5,865 nucleotides of DNA from Deltaproteobacteria bacterium (lineage in GTDB: Bacteria > Desulfobacterota > Syntrophia > Syntrophales > JAAYKM01), in assembly GCA_019136935.1 (NCBI GenBank), contig JAGVTI010000027.1, forward strand, positions 1 through 5,865. Direction: 5' to 3'. Numbering within the stretch: position 1 is the first letter of the stretch; each line of letters opens with the position of its first letter. A program made the translations under genes and the position numbers. Shown piece by piece: positions 1 to 5,865 of the stretch. The notes under the pieces are model-generated. The model saw only the letters and a list, made by a program, of their open reading frames with translations, was not told the DNA's origin and made no database searches.

Positions 1-1901
1 TTGCTTGTGTGGCCTTTTGCGTTCTTGCGCTGAGAATGTGGCATCTGCAGGTCATCAAGGGGGAGGAGATGGCCCAGCGGTCGGAGACCAACAGTGTCCG
101 GTTCTGCAAAATCAGACCCCTGCGGGGGTTGATTACGGACCGTTACGGGAACGTTCTGGTCGATAACCAGCCCTCTTTCGACATTGTTTTCACACCCGAC
201 AAAAACCGCGATCTGAAAGTGGTGACGGGGCGGTTGCAGTCTCTTTATCGGGAGCAGTCTCTTCAGTTCACCGAAGATTTCAACCGGCTGTATGAAGAAA
301 AAACCTATGCCCCCATCCGGCTCGACAAGAATGTCGATGCCAAAAAACTCGCCCTCGTTGAGACGAGATCCCTTGATCTTCCCGGCGTCGGGATCGACGT
401 GGTGCCCACCCGGCAATATCTTTACGGTGAAATGATGGCCCACCTGATCGGGTATGTCGGTGAAATAAGCAGTGTCGAACTTAGAAAAAAGAACTTCGAA
501 GGTTACCAGGCGGGGGATATTGTCGGGAAATACGGAATTGAAAAATTTTTCGATTCCTATCTGAAAGGAATAAACGGCGGGGAGGAAGTGGAGGTCAACG
601 CCCATGGAAAAAAAATCCGGAGCCTGCGAAAAGTAGACCCGACGCAGGGTTATCACCTGCACCTGACCATCGATGCCTCTCTCCAGCAGACTGCCTGGGA
701 TGCTTTCGAAGGCAGACCGGGAGCGGCGGTGGTGATGGATACCAGGACCGGAGAAATTCTCGCTTTGGTCAGTTCCCCGTCTTTCGATCCGAATCTGTTC
801 AACGGGGGGATTTCCCACCGGGAGTGGAGGAAGCTTTCCACGAATCCCTTCCACCCGATGGAAAACCGGGCCATATCGGGTCAGTATCCCCCGGGATCGA
901 CCTACAAACTCGTTGTCGCGGCGGCGGCTCTGGAGGAAAAGATGATCACTCCGGAATCATCCGTGACCTGTGACGGGACGTTTCAACTGGGGAACCGGTT
1001 GTTCCGGTGCTGGCAGAAAAAAGGTCATGGGCGGATGAACCTCCATCAGGCCATTGTCGAATCCTGCGATGTCTATTTTTATCATCTGGGGAAGCAGTTG
1101 GGTGTGGACAAGATTGCCTACTATGCCCGCGCCTTCGGCTTCGGTGCCCCGACGGGCCTGACCCTGGCACGCGAAAAAGGTGGAATTGTGCCGACAAAAG
1201 CTTGGAAACTGTCCAAAACCCGGCAAGCCTGGCAGGCGGGGGAAACCATCTCCGTCTCTATCGGGCAGGGATTCAATCTGGTGACCCCGCTGCAGCTGGC
1301 CAGTTTCTATTCGGCTCTGGCAAACGGGGGAATCCTCTACCAGCCGCGGCTGGTCTCACGGATCGACGGTCCGGACGGGAAGGTGGTCTGGGAATCCGTT
1401 CCCGGGAAAAAGAGCCGTATTCCCGTCAGCCGGGAGAACCTGGAGATCCTGAATCGCGCCCTCTGGGGAGTCGTCAATGAAAACGGCGGCACGGGCTATG
1501 TCCTGCGCAGGCCCGAAAAAGACGTTTGCGGGAAAACAGGCACGTCCCAGGTGGTGGGACTTCCCATGGATGAGCGGGCCAGAAGGGCCAGGATCCTGAT
1601 GGGTGCGCACCGGGATCATGCCCTGTTTGTCTGCTTCGCTCCCTATAAAAATCCGGAAATCGCCGTTTCAGTCATCCTTGAACATGCCGGTCACGGCGGG
1701 TCCGCCGCCGCACCGATCGCCAGGAAAGTCATCGACGCCTATTTCGCCAACAAGAAGAGCTTGCTGCAGAATCCTTCCCTTCGTATCCAACCCCAGCCTC
1801 CGGTCAAACCCACCGTTTCCCCCGAACGGAAAGAAACCGGCCCTTCCCTGACTCAGAACGGGATCGATTCTCAGAATCCAAGCCAGAGGGCTACACGATA
1901 A
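1..1901 (+). CDS. mrdA: Penicillin-binding protein 2 (elongation transpeptidase), 5'-truncated by window
   Basis: Peptidoglycan D,D-transpeptidase of the rod-shape (elongasome) complex, anchored in the inner membrane and acting in the periplasm with RodA. Residue numbers count from the GTG at position 9. The reading frame is open to the left edge and begins inside the N-terminal membrane helix (LALRMWHLQVIKGEE), so the true start lies upstream and that GTG is probably internal. A PBP dimerisation domain follows (RGLITDRYGNVLVDN near residues 39-53), then the transpeptidase domain with all three catalytic motifs: SxxK as S297-TY-K300, SxD as S352-C-D354 (SxD being usual for PBP2) and KTG at 509-511. 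PTKAWK and GETISVSIGQG also match PBP2 rather than FtsI. About 630 residues are visible, close to the roughly 630 usual for the family. The last 45 or so residues form a Pro/Gln/Ser-rich, probably disordered tail. rodA, often next to mrdA, does not follow; the gene runs into convergent feoAB instead. Confidence 0.95.
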   Translation, partial: ACVAFCVLALRMWHLQVIKGEEMAQRSETNSVRFCKIRPLRGLITDRYGNVLVDNQPSFDIVFTPDKNRDLKVVTGRLQSLYREQSLQFTEDFNRLYEEKTYAPIRLDKNVDAKKLALVETRSLDLPGVGIDVVPTRQYLYGEMMAHLIGYVGEISSVELRKKNFEGYQAGDIVGKYGIEKFFDSYLKGINGGEEVEVNAHGKKIRSLRKVDPTQGYHLHLTIDASLQQTAWDAFEGRPGAAVVMDTRTGEILALVSSPSFDPNLFNGGISHREWRKLSTNPFHPMENRAISGQYPPGSTYKLVVAAAALEEKMITPESSVTCDGTFQLGNRLFRCWQKKGHGRMNLHQAIVESCDVYFYHLGKQLGVDKIAYYARAFGFGAPTGLTLAREKGGIVPTKAWKLSKTRQAWQAGETISVSIGQGFNLVTPLQLASFYSALANGGILYQPRLVSRIDGPDGKVVWESVPGKKSRIPVSRENLEILNRALWGVVNENGGTGYVLRRPEKDVCGKTGTSQVVGLPMDERARRARILMGAHRDHALFVCFAPYKNPEIAVSVILEHAGHGGSAAAPIARKVIDAYFANKKSLLQNPSLRIQPQPPVKPTVSPERKETGPSLTQNGIDSQNPSQRATR

Positions 1902-4054
1902 GCCGCCACTCCTCCCGCGTACGAAAGCACGAGGGTCATGAAGAGGGCCGACAGAAACCATTTCCAGTTGCCCATTTCCTGTCTCATGACCCCGATGGTG
2001 GCTACGCAGGGCAGAAAGAGCATCTGCACGACCAGAAACGACAGGGCCGATGCGGGAGGGATGAACCGGTTGATGAGAGGGCCGATGCCTTCCTCGCCCA
2101 CGCCGTAAAGAACGCCCAGGGTGGCGATGGAATTTTCCTTGGCCACCAGGCTGGAAAACAGGGCCGTGATCATTTTCCAGTCCAGTCCGATGGGGGTTCC
2201 CACCGGCTCGATCCAGCGCCCCGCCATGGCGAGCAGGCTTGTTTCGACGTGGCCGTAAGGAAGGTAGGAAAAAAGCCAGATGATCATGGACATGGCCAGG
2301 ATGATCGTTCCCGCCTTCTTTACGAAGGCGACCAGGCTCGCCCAGACGGCCATGGTGATCGTTTTGATGTCGGGCTTGTGGTACAGAGGAAGCTCCATGA
2401 TGAACGGCATGGATTCCTCCTTGAAGATAGTGGCCTTGATGAAAATTCCGGTCAGGCCCAGGACGACCATGTTGAGGGCCATGAGGGACCAGGATACCAG
2501 CGGCGCCTTGTCGGCGAAGATGGCGGACGCCATGAAGATCAGAACGGCGATTCTGCCCGTGCAGGGAATGAAGGGGGCGAGAAAGATCGTCAGGAGCCTC
2601 GCTTTGCTGGATTCGATGATGCGGCTCCCCAGGACGGCGGGGACATTGCAGCCGAATCCCAGGCACATGGGGATGAAACTCTTGCCGTGCAAGCCGATCA
2701 GATGCATGAATCGGTCCATGACGAAGGCGGCCCGGGCCATGTAACCGACATCTTCCAGGAGCGCCATGGCGGCGAAGAAGATCAGCAGAATAGGCAGAAA
2801 TGTGACGACGTAGCCGGCCCCCCCGATCATCCCGTCCAGAATGAGATGGCGGCTCCATGCCGGAAAGGAGGCCAGGAAAGGCTCAAGAATGCGTGCCAGC
2901 GAATGAACACCCAGTTCCATCAGGGATTGAAGCGGGGATCCGACGGTATAAGTCAGAAAAAAAACCAGGCCGAGAATGGACATCAGGATCGGGATGCCGA
3001 AAATCGGCCGGGTCAGAATGTGATCGATACGATCGGTCATGACGACCTGCCCCATTTTAAACCGGGAAACGGCGGCCCGGGTGATTTTTTCGATCCAGTC
3101 ATAACGCCCGCCCACGACGGCCCTCAGGGAGTCTTCATGGGCGGAAAGCTCGGCCTGGATTTCGTTCCAGACGTTCTGGGGAATCAGGGCGATCATCCTA
3201 TCCAGGATTTCCGGGTCTCCCTCCATGACTTTTGTCGTGATCCACTGGGCGGGGTAACGGAGCGGGGCATAGGGGGCAATCAGGTGGCTCAGCTTCTGGA
3301 AAACGTCCCGGTGGTCTTGGGAGACCTCGGGAACGTACGGCCGGTAGGCGGTTTTCCCCCTCGGTACGACAGGAATGCCCAGTTCTTTCTCCAGCATTTC
3401 AATATCGATCTGAATTCCCTGATTTTCGGCCACATCGATCATATTGACGGCGATGATGATGGGAGGCCCCAGGAGGAGCAGTTCCGACAGCAGGTAGAGG
3501 CTCCTCTCCATGGCGGCGGCATTCATCAGGAGAATGATGGCATCGGGATGTTCGTTCAGGATAAAATCCCGCGACACCTTTTCCTCTTCGGAAAAGGAAG
3601 TCAGGCTGTAAGTTCCGGGCAGATCGACGATGCGGATTCCCAGGTCCCCCGATTCATGGATCCCTTCCTTTTTTTCCACGGTTTTGCCGGGCCAGTTTCC
3701 CACGTGCTGGGAAAGACCAGTCAGGATGTTGAACACGGTCGACTTGCCGACGTTGGGCTGGCCCGCCAGTGCAAACAGGAACAGATCCCTTTCCTTCGGT
3801 TCTTCTTTGGAAAGTTCCCGTACTCTCTGGACGATGATTTTGGATGCTTCTCCCCGGCCAAGAGCGATCCTCGTTTCCGCGACCTGAACGATGAAGAGAT
3901 TCGAACTGTTACGAAGGACCTTGATCCGGACGGCCGGTGCGATACCCATTCCTGCCAGTCTGCTCAGGAGGGATCCCCCGCCGGCGATCAGTTGGATAAT
4001 ACCTTCTTCTCCTTCTTCCAGGGAAGTGACGGGATATTGTTTGTGGTCTGTCAT
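1871..4054 (-). CDS. feoB: FeoA-FeoB fusion, ferrous iron transporter
   Basis: Inner-membrane Fe2+ importer of 727 aa. Residues about 7-78 are a FeoA (SH3-like) domain, ending in the family-typical ALGRGEA segment. A cytoplasmic G domain follows, with G1 GQPNVGKS (98-105), a G2 region HVGNWPGKTVE (117-127), G3 DLPG (144-147) and G4 NMID (204-207). The expected G5 place (about 228-240, PVVPRGKTAYRP) lacks a clear SA-type motif. The permease part (about 350-727) has roughly eight hydrophobic segments and the FeoB core signatures: GFGCNVPA (466-473), PFIPC with C498, LVAKENSIATLG (636-647) and LPC with C683. The ATG start is supported by an AGAGGT ribosome binding site 11 nt upstream and by the FeoA domain beginning almost at once. 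FeoA and FeoB are usually separate proteins, but natural fusions are known. No separate feoA or feoC is visible. The 3' end overlaps mrdA by 31 bp. I see no clear Fur box upstream. Confidence 0.96.
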   Translation of the reverse strand: MTDHKQYPVTSLEEGEEGIIQLIAGGGSLLSRLAGMGIAPAVRIKVLRNSSNLFIVQVAETRIALGRGEASKIIVQRVRELSKEEPKERDLFLFALAGQPNVGKSTVFNILTGLSQHVGNWPGKTVEKKEGIHESGDLGIRIVDLPGTYSLTSFSEEEKVSRDFILNEHPDAIILLMNAAAMERSLYLLSELLLLGPPIIIAVNMIDVAENQGIQIDIEMLEKELGIPVVPRGKTAYRPYVPEVSQDHRDVFQKLSHLIAPYAPLRYPAQWITTKVMEGDPEILDRMIALIPQNVWNEIQAELSAHEDSLRAVVGGRYDWIEKITRAAVSRFKMGQVVMTDRIDHILTRPIFGIPILMSILGLVFFLTYTVGSPLQSLMELGVHSLARILEPFLASFPAWSRHLILDGMIGGAGYVVTFLPILLIFFAAMALLEDVGYMARAAFVMDRFMHLIGLHGKSFIPMCLGFGCNVPAVLGSRIIESSKARLLTIFLAPFIPCTGRIAVLIFMASAIFADKAPLVSWSLMALNMVVLGLTGIFIKATIFKEESMPFIMELPLYHKPDIKTITMAVWASLVAFVKKAGTIILAMSMIIWLFSYLPYGHVETSLLAMAGRWIEPVGTPIGLDWKMITALFSSLVAKENSIATLGVLYGVGEEGIGPLINRFIPPASALSFLVVQMLFLPCVATIGVMRQEMGNWKWFLSALFMTLVLSYAGGVAAYRVALWLGF

Positions 4055-4065
4055 GAATATGCTGA

Positions 4066-4071
4066 ACCTCT
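4066..4071 (-). promoter_or_regulatory. Ribosome binding site of feoAB
   Basis: On the minus strand AGAGGT lies 11 nt before the ATG at 4054. It supports that start and so the inclusion of the FeoA domain in the same polypeptide. Confidence 0.65.
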
Positions 4072-4156
4072 ATGCAAGTGATGTATTTTCGGGAGAACCA
4101 GCCGATGGAATCTCCGGTAAGATGAAACACGCGTCACCCTCTTTATGGGGGAAAAC

Positions 4157-4208
4157 ATCCGGAGGGGGCAAGGACAAAACCGGTGAGGATGCCTTTGCCT
4201 TGGAGGAT
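4157..4208 (-). promoter_or_regulatory. Imperfect stem-loop in the predicted feoAB leader
   Basis: Given on the plus strand, GGCAAGG (4167-4173) pairs with CCTTTGCC (4192-4199) with one bulged T, around an 18-nt loop. An outer ATCC (4157-4160) pairs with GGAT (4205-4208) across an internal loop. It lies about 103-154 nt upstream of the feoAB start codon, inside its leader if the proposed promoter is right. There is no U-run after it on either strand, so it does not look like a terminator. It matches no riboswitch I recognise. Confidence 0.25.
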
Positions 4209-4236
4209 CGATCTTTCAGCCTAAATTCCCTCGTGG

Positions 4237-4245
4237 CTTATAGCA
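4237..4245 (-). promoter_or_regulatory. Candidate extended -10 of the feoAB promoter
   Basis: On the minus strand the sequence reads TGCTATAAG, which has the TGnTATAAT-like form of an extended -10. A -35-like TTGATC exists but 20 nt away, which is longer than optimal. If used, transcription would begin near 4230 and leave a feoAB leader of about 175 nt. This rests on motif likeness only. Confidence 0.3.
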
Positions 4246-4292
4246 TGAACTCAAAGAAAAGGGATCAAAAAAATTCAGGAAAACGGTCTTGA

Positions 4293-4302
4293 CGGCATGC
4301 CG
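4293..4302. repeat. Perfect 10-bp palindrome CGGCATGCCG
   Basis: A fully self-complementary decamer in the divergent region, overlapping the last two bases of the -35-like TTGACG. The position would suit an operator for the rightward gene, but ten bases is short and could be chance. Confidence 0.3.
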
Positions 4303-4307
4303 GTTAG

Positions 4308-4329
4308 GTGTTAAGAGCTCGACACTTAA
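4308..4329. repeat. Overlapping dyads around GAGCTC
   Basis: Two partly overlapping inverted repeats: GTGT (4308-4311) with ACAC (4322-4325), and TTAAG (4311-4315) with CTTAA (4325-4329) over a 9-nt spacer. The palindrome GAGCTC (4315-4320) lies inside. The 5-9-5 arrangement resembles an operator, but no known regulator motif is matched. Confidence 0.3.
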
Positions 4330-4344
4330 GTTTGCAGGACGGCG

Positions 4345-4350
4345 TATAAA
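4345..4350 (+). promoter_or_regulatory. Candidate -10 box for the FmdE-family gene
   Basis: TATAAA on the plus strand matches five of six consensus -10 bases, but no good -35 sits at 16-18 nt; the nearest likeness, TCGACA, is 20 nt upstream. Separately, TTGACG (4289-4294) is a good -35 but its 17-nt partner is a poor TAAGAG. The promoter is therefore unresolved between these two. Confidence 0.25.
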
Positions 4351-4426
4351 TGCATAGGGGCACAGGCGATCTTTCGGGGGGAGGAAGGGCTCCTTTTCCT
4401 CTGGAAACCAATGAGCGTTTTTTAAT

Positions 4427-4432
4427 AAGGGA
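4427..4432 (+). promoter_or_regulatory. Ribosome binding site deciding the FmdE-family start
   Basis: AAGGGA lies 7 nt before ATG 4440. The alternative in-frame ATG at 4350 has no comparable site at a normal distance, so this element decides the start. Confidence 0.65.
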
Positions 4433-4439
4433 ACATGTA

Positions 4440-5021
4440 ATGAATTTTGAAAAGCTGTTGGAACGATCCGTTAAAATCCATGGTCATCTCTGTCCGGGGC
4501 AGGTGCTGGGAGTGAAAATGGCCATTTGGGGCATGCAGCTGATCGGATTGGATGCCCCGGAGGCGGGACGGATGAAGAACATGATCGTCTACGTTGAGAT
4601 GGATCGTTGTGCCACCGACGCAATACAGTCCGTGACCGGGTGCAGCCTGGGGCATCGAACCATGAAGTTTCTCGATTACGGGAAGATGGCCGCGACGTTT
4701 GTCAACCTGGAGAATGGGAAGGCGGTCCGGCTCATTGCCCGTGAAGAAACACGGGAAAGAGCGCGGGAATTATTCCCCGACGTAGAGGACCGTTACGAGG
4801 CCCAGATCCAGACTTACCTGATCATGCCGAGCGAGGAGCTCTTTGACGTCATGCCGGTCCGGGTGACGATTCCCCCCCAGGACATGCCGGGCAGACCGAT
4901 GCGGCGGGTTCAATGCAACCGTTGCGGCGAGTACGTTCAGGATATCCGTGAAGTAAACCGGGATGGGGAGATTCTCTGCAAAGCCTGTGCGAGCGGTACC
5001 TATTACGAAAAAAACGTATGA
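4440..5021 (+). CDS. FmdE-family protein with C-terminal zinc finger
   Basis: A 193-aa, probably cytoplasmic protein of the FmdE family (Pfam PF02663), named after a subunit encoded with molybdenum formylmethanofuran dehydrogenase in methanogens. Bacterial members are often found without that enzyme and their function is not established. The N-terminal core carries the family motif HGHLCPGQVLGVKMA (H14, H16, C18, G20), with further conserved-looking C57, C68 and H72, which suggests a metal or cofactor site. The C-terminus has a four-cysteine zinc finger (C159-x2-C162 and C180-x2-C183), the treble-clef type known in some bacterial members. I chose ATG 4440 because AAGGGA lies 7 nt upstream and the family core begins right there. 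The same frame is open from an ATG at 4350, but those 30 extra residues are Gly/Pro-rich and unlike the family. No signal peptide or membrane segment is visible. It is divergent from feoAB and followed after 103 bp by pilD; none of the other genes in the window explains its role. Confidence 0.88.
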   Translation: MNFEKLLERSVKIHGHLCPGQVLGVKMAIWGMQLIGLDAPEAGRMKNMIVYVEMDRCATDAIQSVTGCSLGHRTMKFLDYGKMAATFVNLENGKAVRLIAREETRERARELFPDVEDRYEAQIQTYLIMPSEELFDVMPVRVTIPPQDMPGRPMRRVQCNRCGEYVQDIREVNRDGEILCKACASGTYYEKNV

Positions 5022-5110
5022 TTGTATCGGGTTTTTTAACGAAACAGGTTCCGATCCGTTTCCGTTATCGGGGAGACATCGGTGTTGCCTTGACGGGTAT
5101 ATTCTCCGGT

Positions 5111-5116
5111 GGGGGT
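5111..5116 (+). promoter_or_regulatory. Ribosome binding site of pilD
   Basis: GGGGGT, preceded by GGT, lies 8 nt before ATG 5125. It is G-rich rather than a perfect GGAGG but well placed. Confidence 0.5.
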
Positions 5117-5124
5117 AAAATAAC

Positions 5125-5865
5125 ATGAGCGCAGGGGTGGCCGTCGTCATCGGGATCGTCGGCGCTGTTGTCGGCAGTTTTCTGAATGTCTGTATCTGGA
5201 GGATTCCCCGGGAAGAGTCCGTCGTTTTCCCCGCCTCCCATTGTCCCGCCTGCTCTCGTCCCATCCGTTTCCAAGACAACATTCCGATGATCAGCTACCT
5301 GATTCTGGGCGGACGCTGCCGGGATTGCGGGGAACGGATTTCTCTTCGTTATCCTCTCATCGAGGCGTTGACGGCGGGCATGGCCGTTCTGCTTTTCTGG
5401 AAGTACGGCTTGACCCTGAAACTGGCCGCGGCCTTCCTCTTCACGGCGGCCCTGATCGTGATTACTTTTATTGACATGGATTATCAGATTATCCCGGATG
5501 TGATCAGTCTGCCGGGGATTCCTCTGTGTTTTCTTGCCGCCGTGTTCGTTATGGAGGTGCCTTTCCTCGATGCCCTGGCCGGGATTCTGGTCGGCGGCGG
5601 TATCCTCTACGTCATTGCCGTGGGATACGAGTGGATTGCGAAACGGGAAGGCATGGGCGGGGGGGACATCAAGCTTCTCGCCATGCTGGGGGCTTTCTTC
5701 GGCTGGAAATCCCTGCTGTTCATTGTTCTCTGCAGTTCTTTAACGGGGGCCGTGATCGGAGTTACCCTGATGGTCATCAAAGGACAAGATATGAAATATG
5801 CCGTGCCCTTCGGGCCTTTTCTCGCTTCGGGGGCGGTGTTGTATTTTTTCTTTGGCGAACCCTTC
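5125..5865 (+). CDS. pilD: Type IV prepilin peptidase / N-methyltransferase, 3' end cut by window
   Basis: Inner-membrane aspartic peptidase of the PilD/GspO (A24) family. It cleaves the leader of type IV pilins and type II secretion pseudopilins and methylates the new N-terminus. The frame has no stop before the window end; 247 codons are visible, near the usual 250-290. Features in order: a first membrane helix with GSFLNVCIWRIP (17-28); a cytoplasmic loop with two CxxC pairs (C40/C43, C65/C68) that marks the bifunctional zinc-binding type; the first aspartate block FIDMDYQIIPD (115-125); and the second catalytic motif GMGGGDIKLL (176-185, D181). Several hydrophobic helices fill the rest, with FGPFLASGA near the end. 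The ATG is preceded by GGGGGT 8 nt upstream, and the first helix starts within a few residues. It follows the FmdE-like gene on the same strand after 103 bp and may be co-transcribed, though the gap allows its own promoter. No pilin or secretion genes are in view. Confidence 0.95.
   Translation, partial: MSAGVAVVIGIVGAVVGSFLNVCIWRIPREESVVFPASHCPACSRPIRFQDNIPMISYLILGGRCRDCGERISLRYPLIEALTAGMAVLLFWKYGLTLKLAAAFLFTAALIVITFIDMDYQIIPDVISLPGIPLCFLAAVFVMEVPFLDALAGILVGGGILYVIAVGYEWIAKREGMGGGDIKLLAMLGAFFGWKSLLFIVLCSSLTGAVIGVTLMVIKGQDMKYAVPFGPFLASGAVLYFFFGEPF

Larger units (their letters stand above)
4055..4439. other. Divergent 385-bp intergenic region between feoAB and the FmdE-family gene
   Basis: I see no credible protein gene here on either strand; short open frames entering it are antisense or unspaced extensions of the flanking genes. 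It must carry the start signals of feoAB (leftward) and probably of the FmdE-family gene (rightward). Visible contents are an imperfect hairpin (4157-4208), a possible leftward extended -10 (4237-4245), a cluster of small dyads (4293-4329) and a TATAAA box (4345-4350). No recognisable riboswitch class, Fur box or sigma-54 promoter was found by eye. Confidence 0.7.

Noticed and set aside
1668..2858. A 396-codon minus-strand open frame in another frame of feoAB, running into mrdA
   Set aside because: It is Arg/His/Gly/Pro-rich and without domains, and it overlaps two well-supported genes in other frames.
2249..4081. A 610-codon open frame on the plus strand, antisense to feoAB
   Set aside because: Its product is rich in Gly, Asp, His and Gln with no recognisable domain, and it lies opposite an unmistakable FeoAB gene. 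It is a codon-bias shadow of the GC-rich gene.
4304..4329. DtxR/IdeR-like box beginning TTAGGT
   Set aside because: Only the first half-site fragment matches; the expected right half is absent.
4411..4425. Four-codon leader peptide ATG AGC GTT TTT TAA
   Set aside because: No ribosome binding site at a usable distance and no regulatory codon run; most likely chance.
4350..4439. N-terminal extension of the FmdE-family protein from ATG 4350
   Set aside because: The extra 30 residues do not resemble the family and the ribosome binding site is poor. The start at 4440 has a well-spaced AAGGGA and begins at the family core.
5051..5085. CCGAT/ATCGG inverted repeat between the FmdE-family gene and pilD as a terminator
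   Set aside because: The stem is only five pairs with an 11-nt loop and no following T-run, so terminator function is not supported.
5098..5103. TATATT as a pilD -10 box
   Set aside because: There is no -35 at a proper distance, and the implied start would fall at the ribosome binding site.

Overview
The window is about 5.9 kb of GC-rich bacterial DNA holding four protein-coding genes: a cell-wall transpeptidase, a ferrous-iron transporter, an FmdE-family protein and a prepilin peptidase. The first and last are cut by the window edges. The mix (an elongasome PBP2, a FeoA-FeoB fusion, a bacterial FmdE-like protein with a C-terminal zinc finger, and a PilD-type peptidase) suggests a Gram-negative anaerobe of the Desulfobacterota/Syntrophus type. 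That placement is an inference from gene content and family resemblance, not from a marker gene.

Layout: mrdA (PBP2) runs rightward from the left edge to 1901. It is convergent with, and overlaps by 31 bp, the leftward feoAB fusion gene (4054 down to 1871). A divergent 385-bp non-coding region (4055-4439) separates feoAB from the rightward FmdE-family gene (4440-5021). A short 103-bp gap then leads to the rightward pilD gene (5125 to the right edge).

The four genes do not form one pathway. PBP2 makes peptidoglycan crosslinks for cell elongation. FeoAB imports Fe2+ across the inner membrane, powered or gated by its nucleotide-binding domain. The FmdE-like protein is a probable metal-binding protein of unknown bacterial role. 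PilD processes type IV pilins and/or type II secretion pseudopilins. FeoAB and the FmdE-like gene share a divergent regulatory region, so joint metal-responsive control is possible but not shown.

I see no mobile element, CRISPR array, tRNA or rRNA, and no convincing previously undescribed system. The points most worth a second look are the FeoA-FeoB fusion with an unusual G5 region, the orphan FmdE-like protein, and the dyad-rich divergent region with a possible structured feoAB leader.
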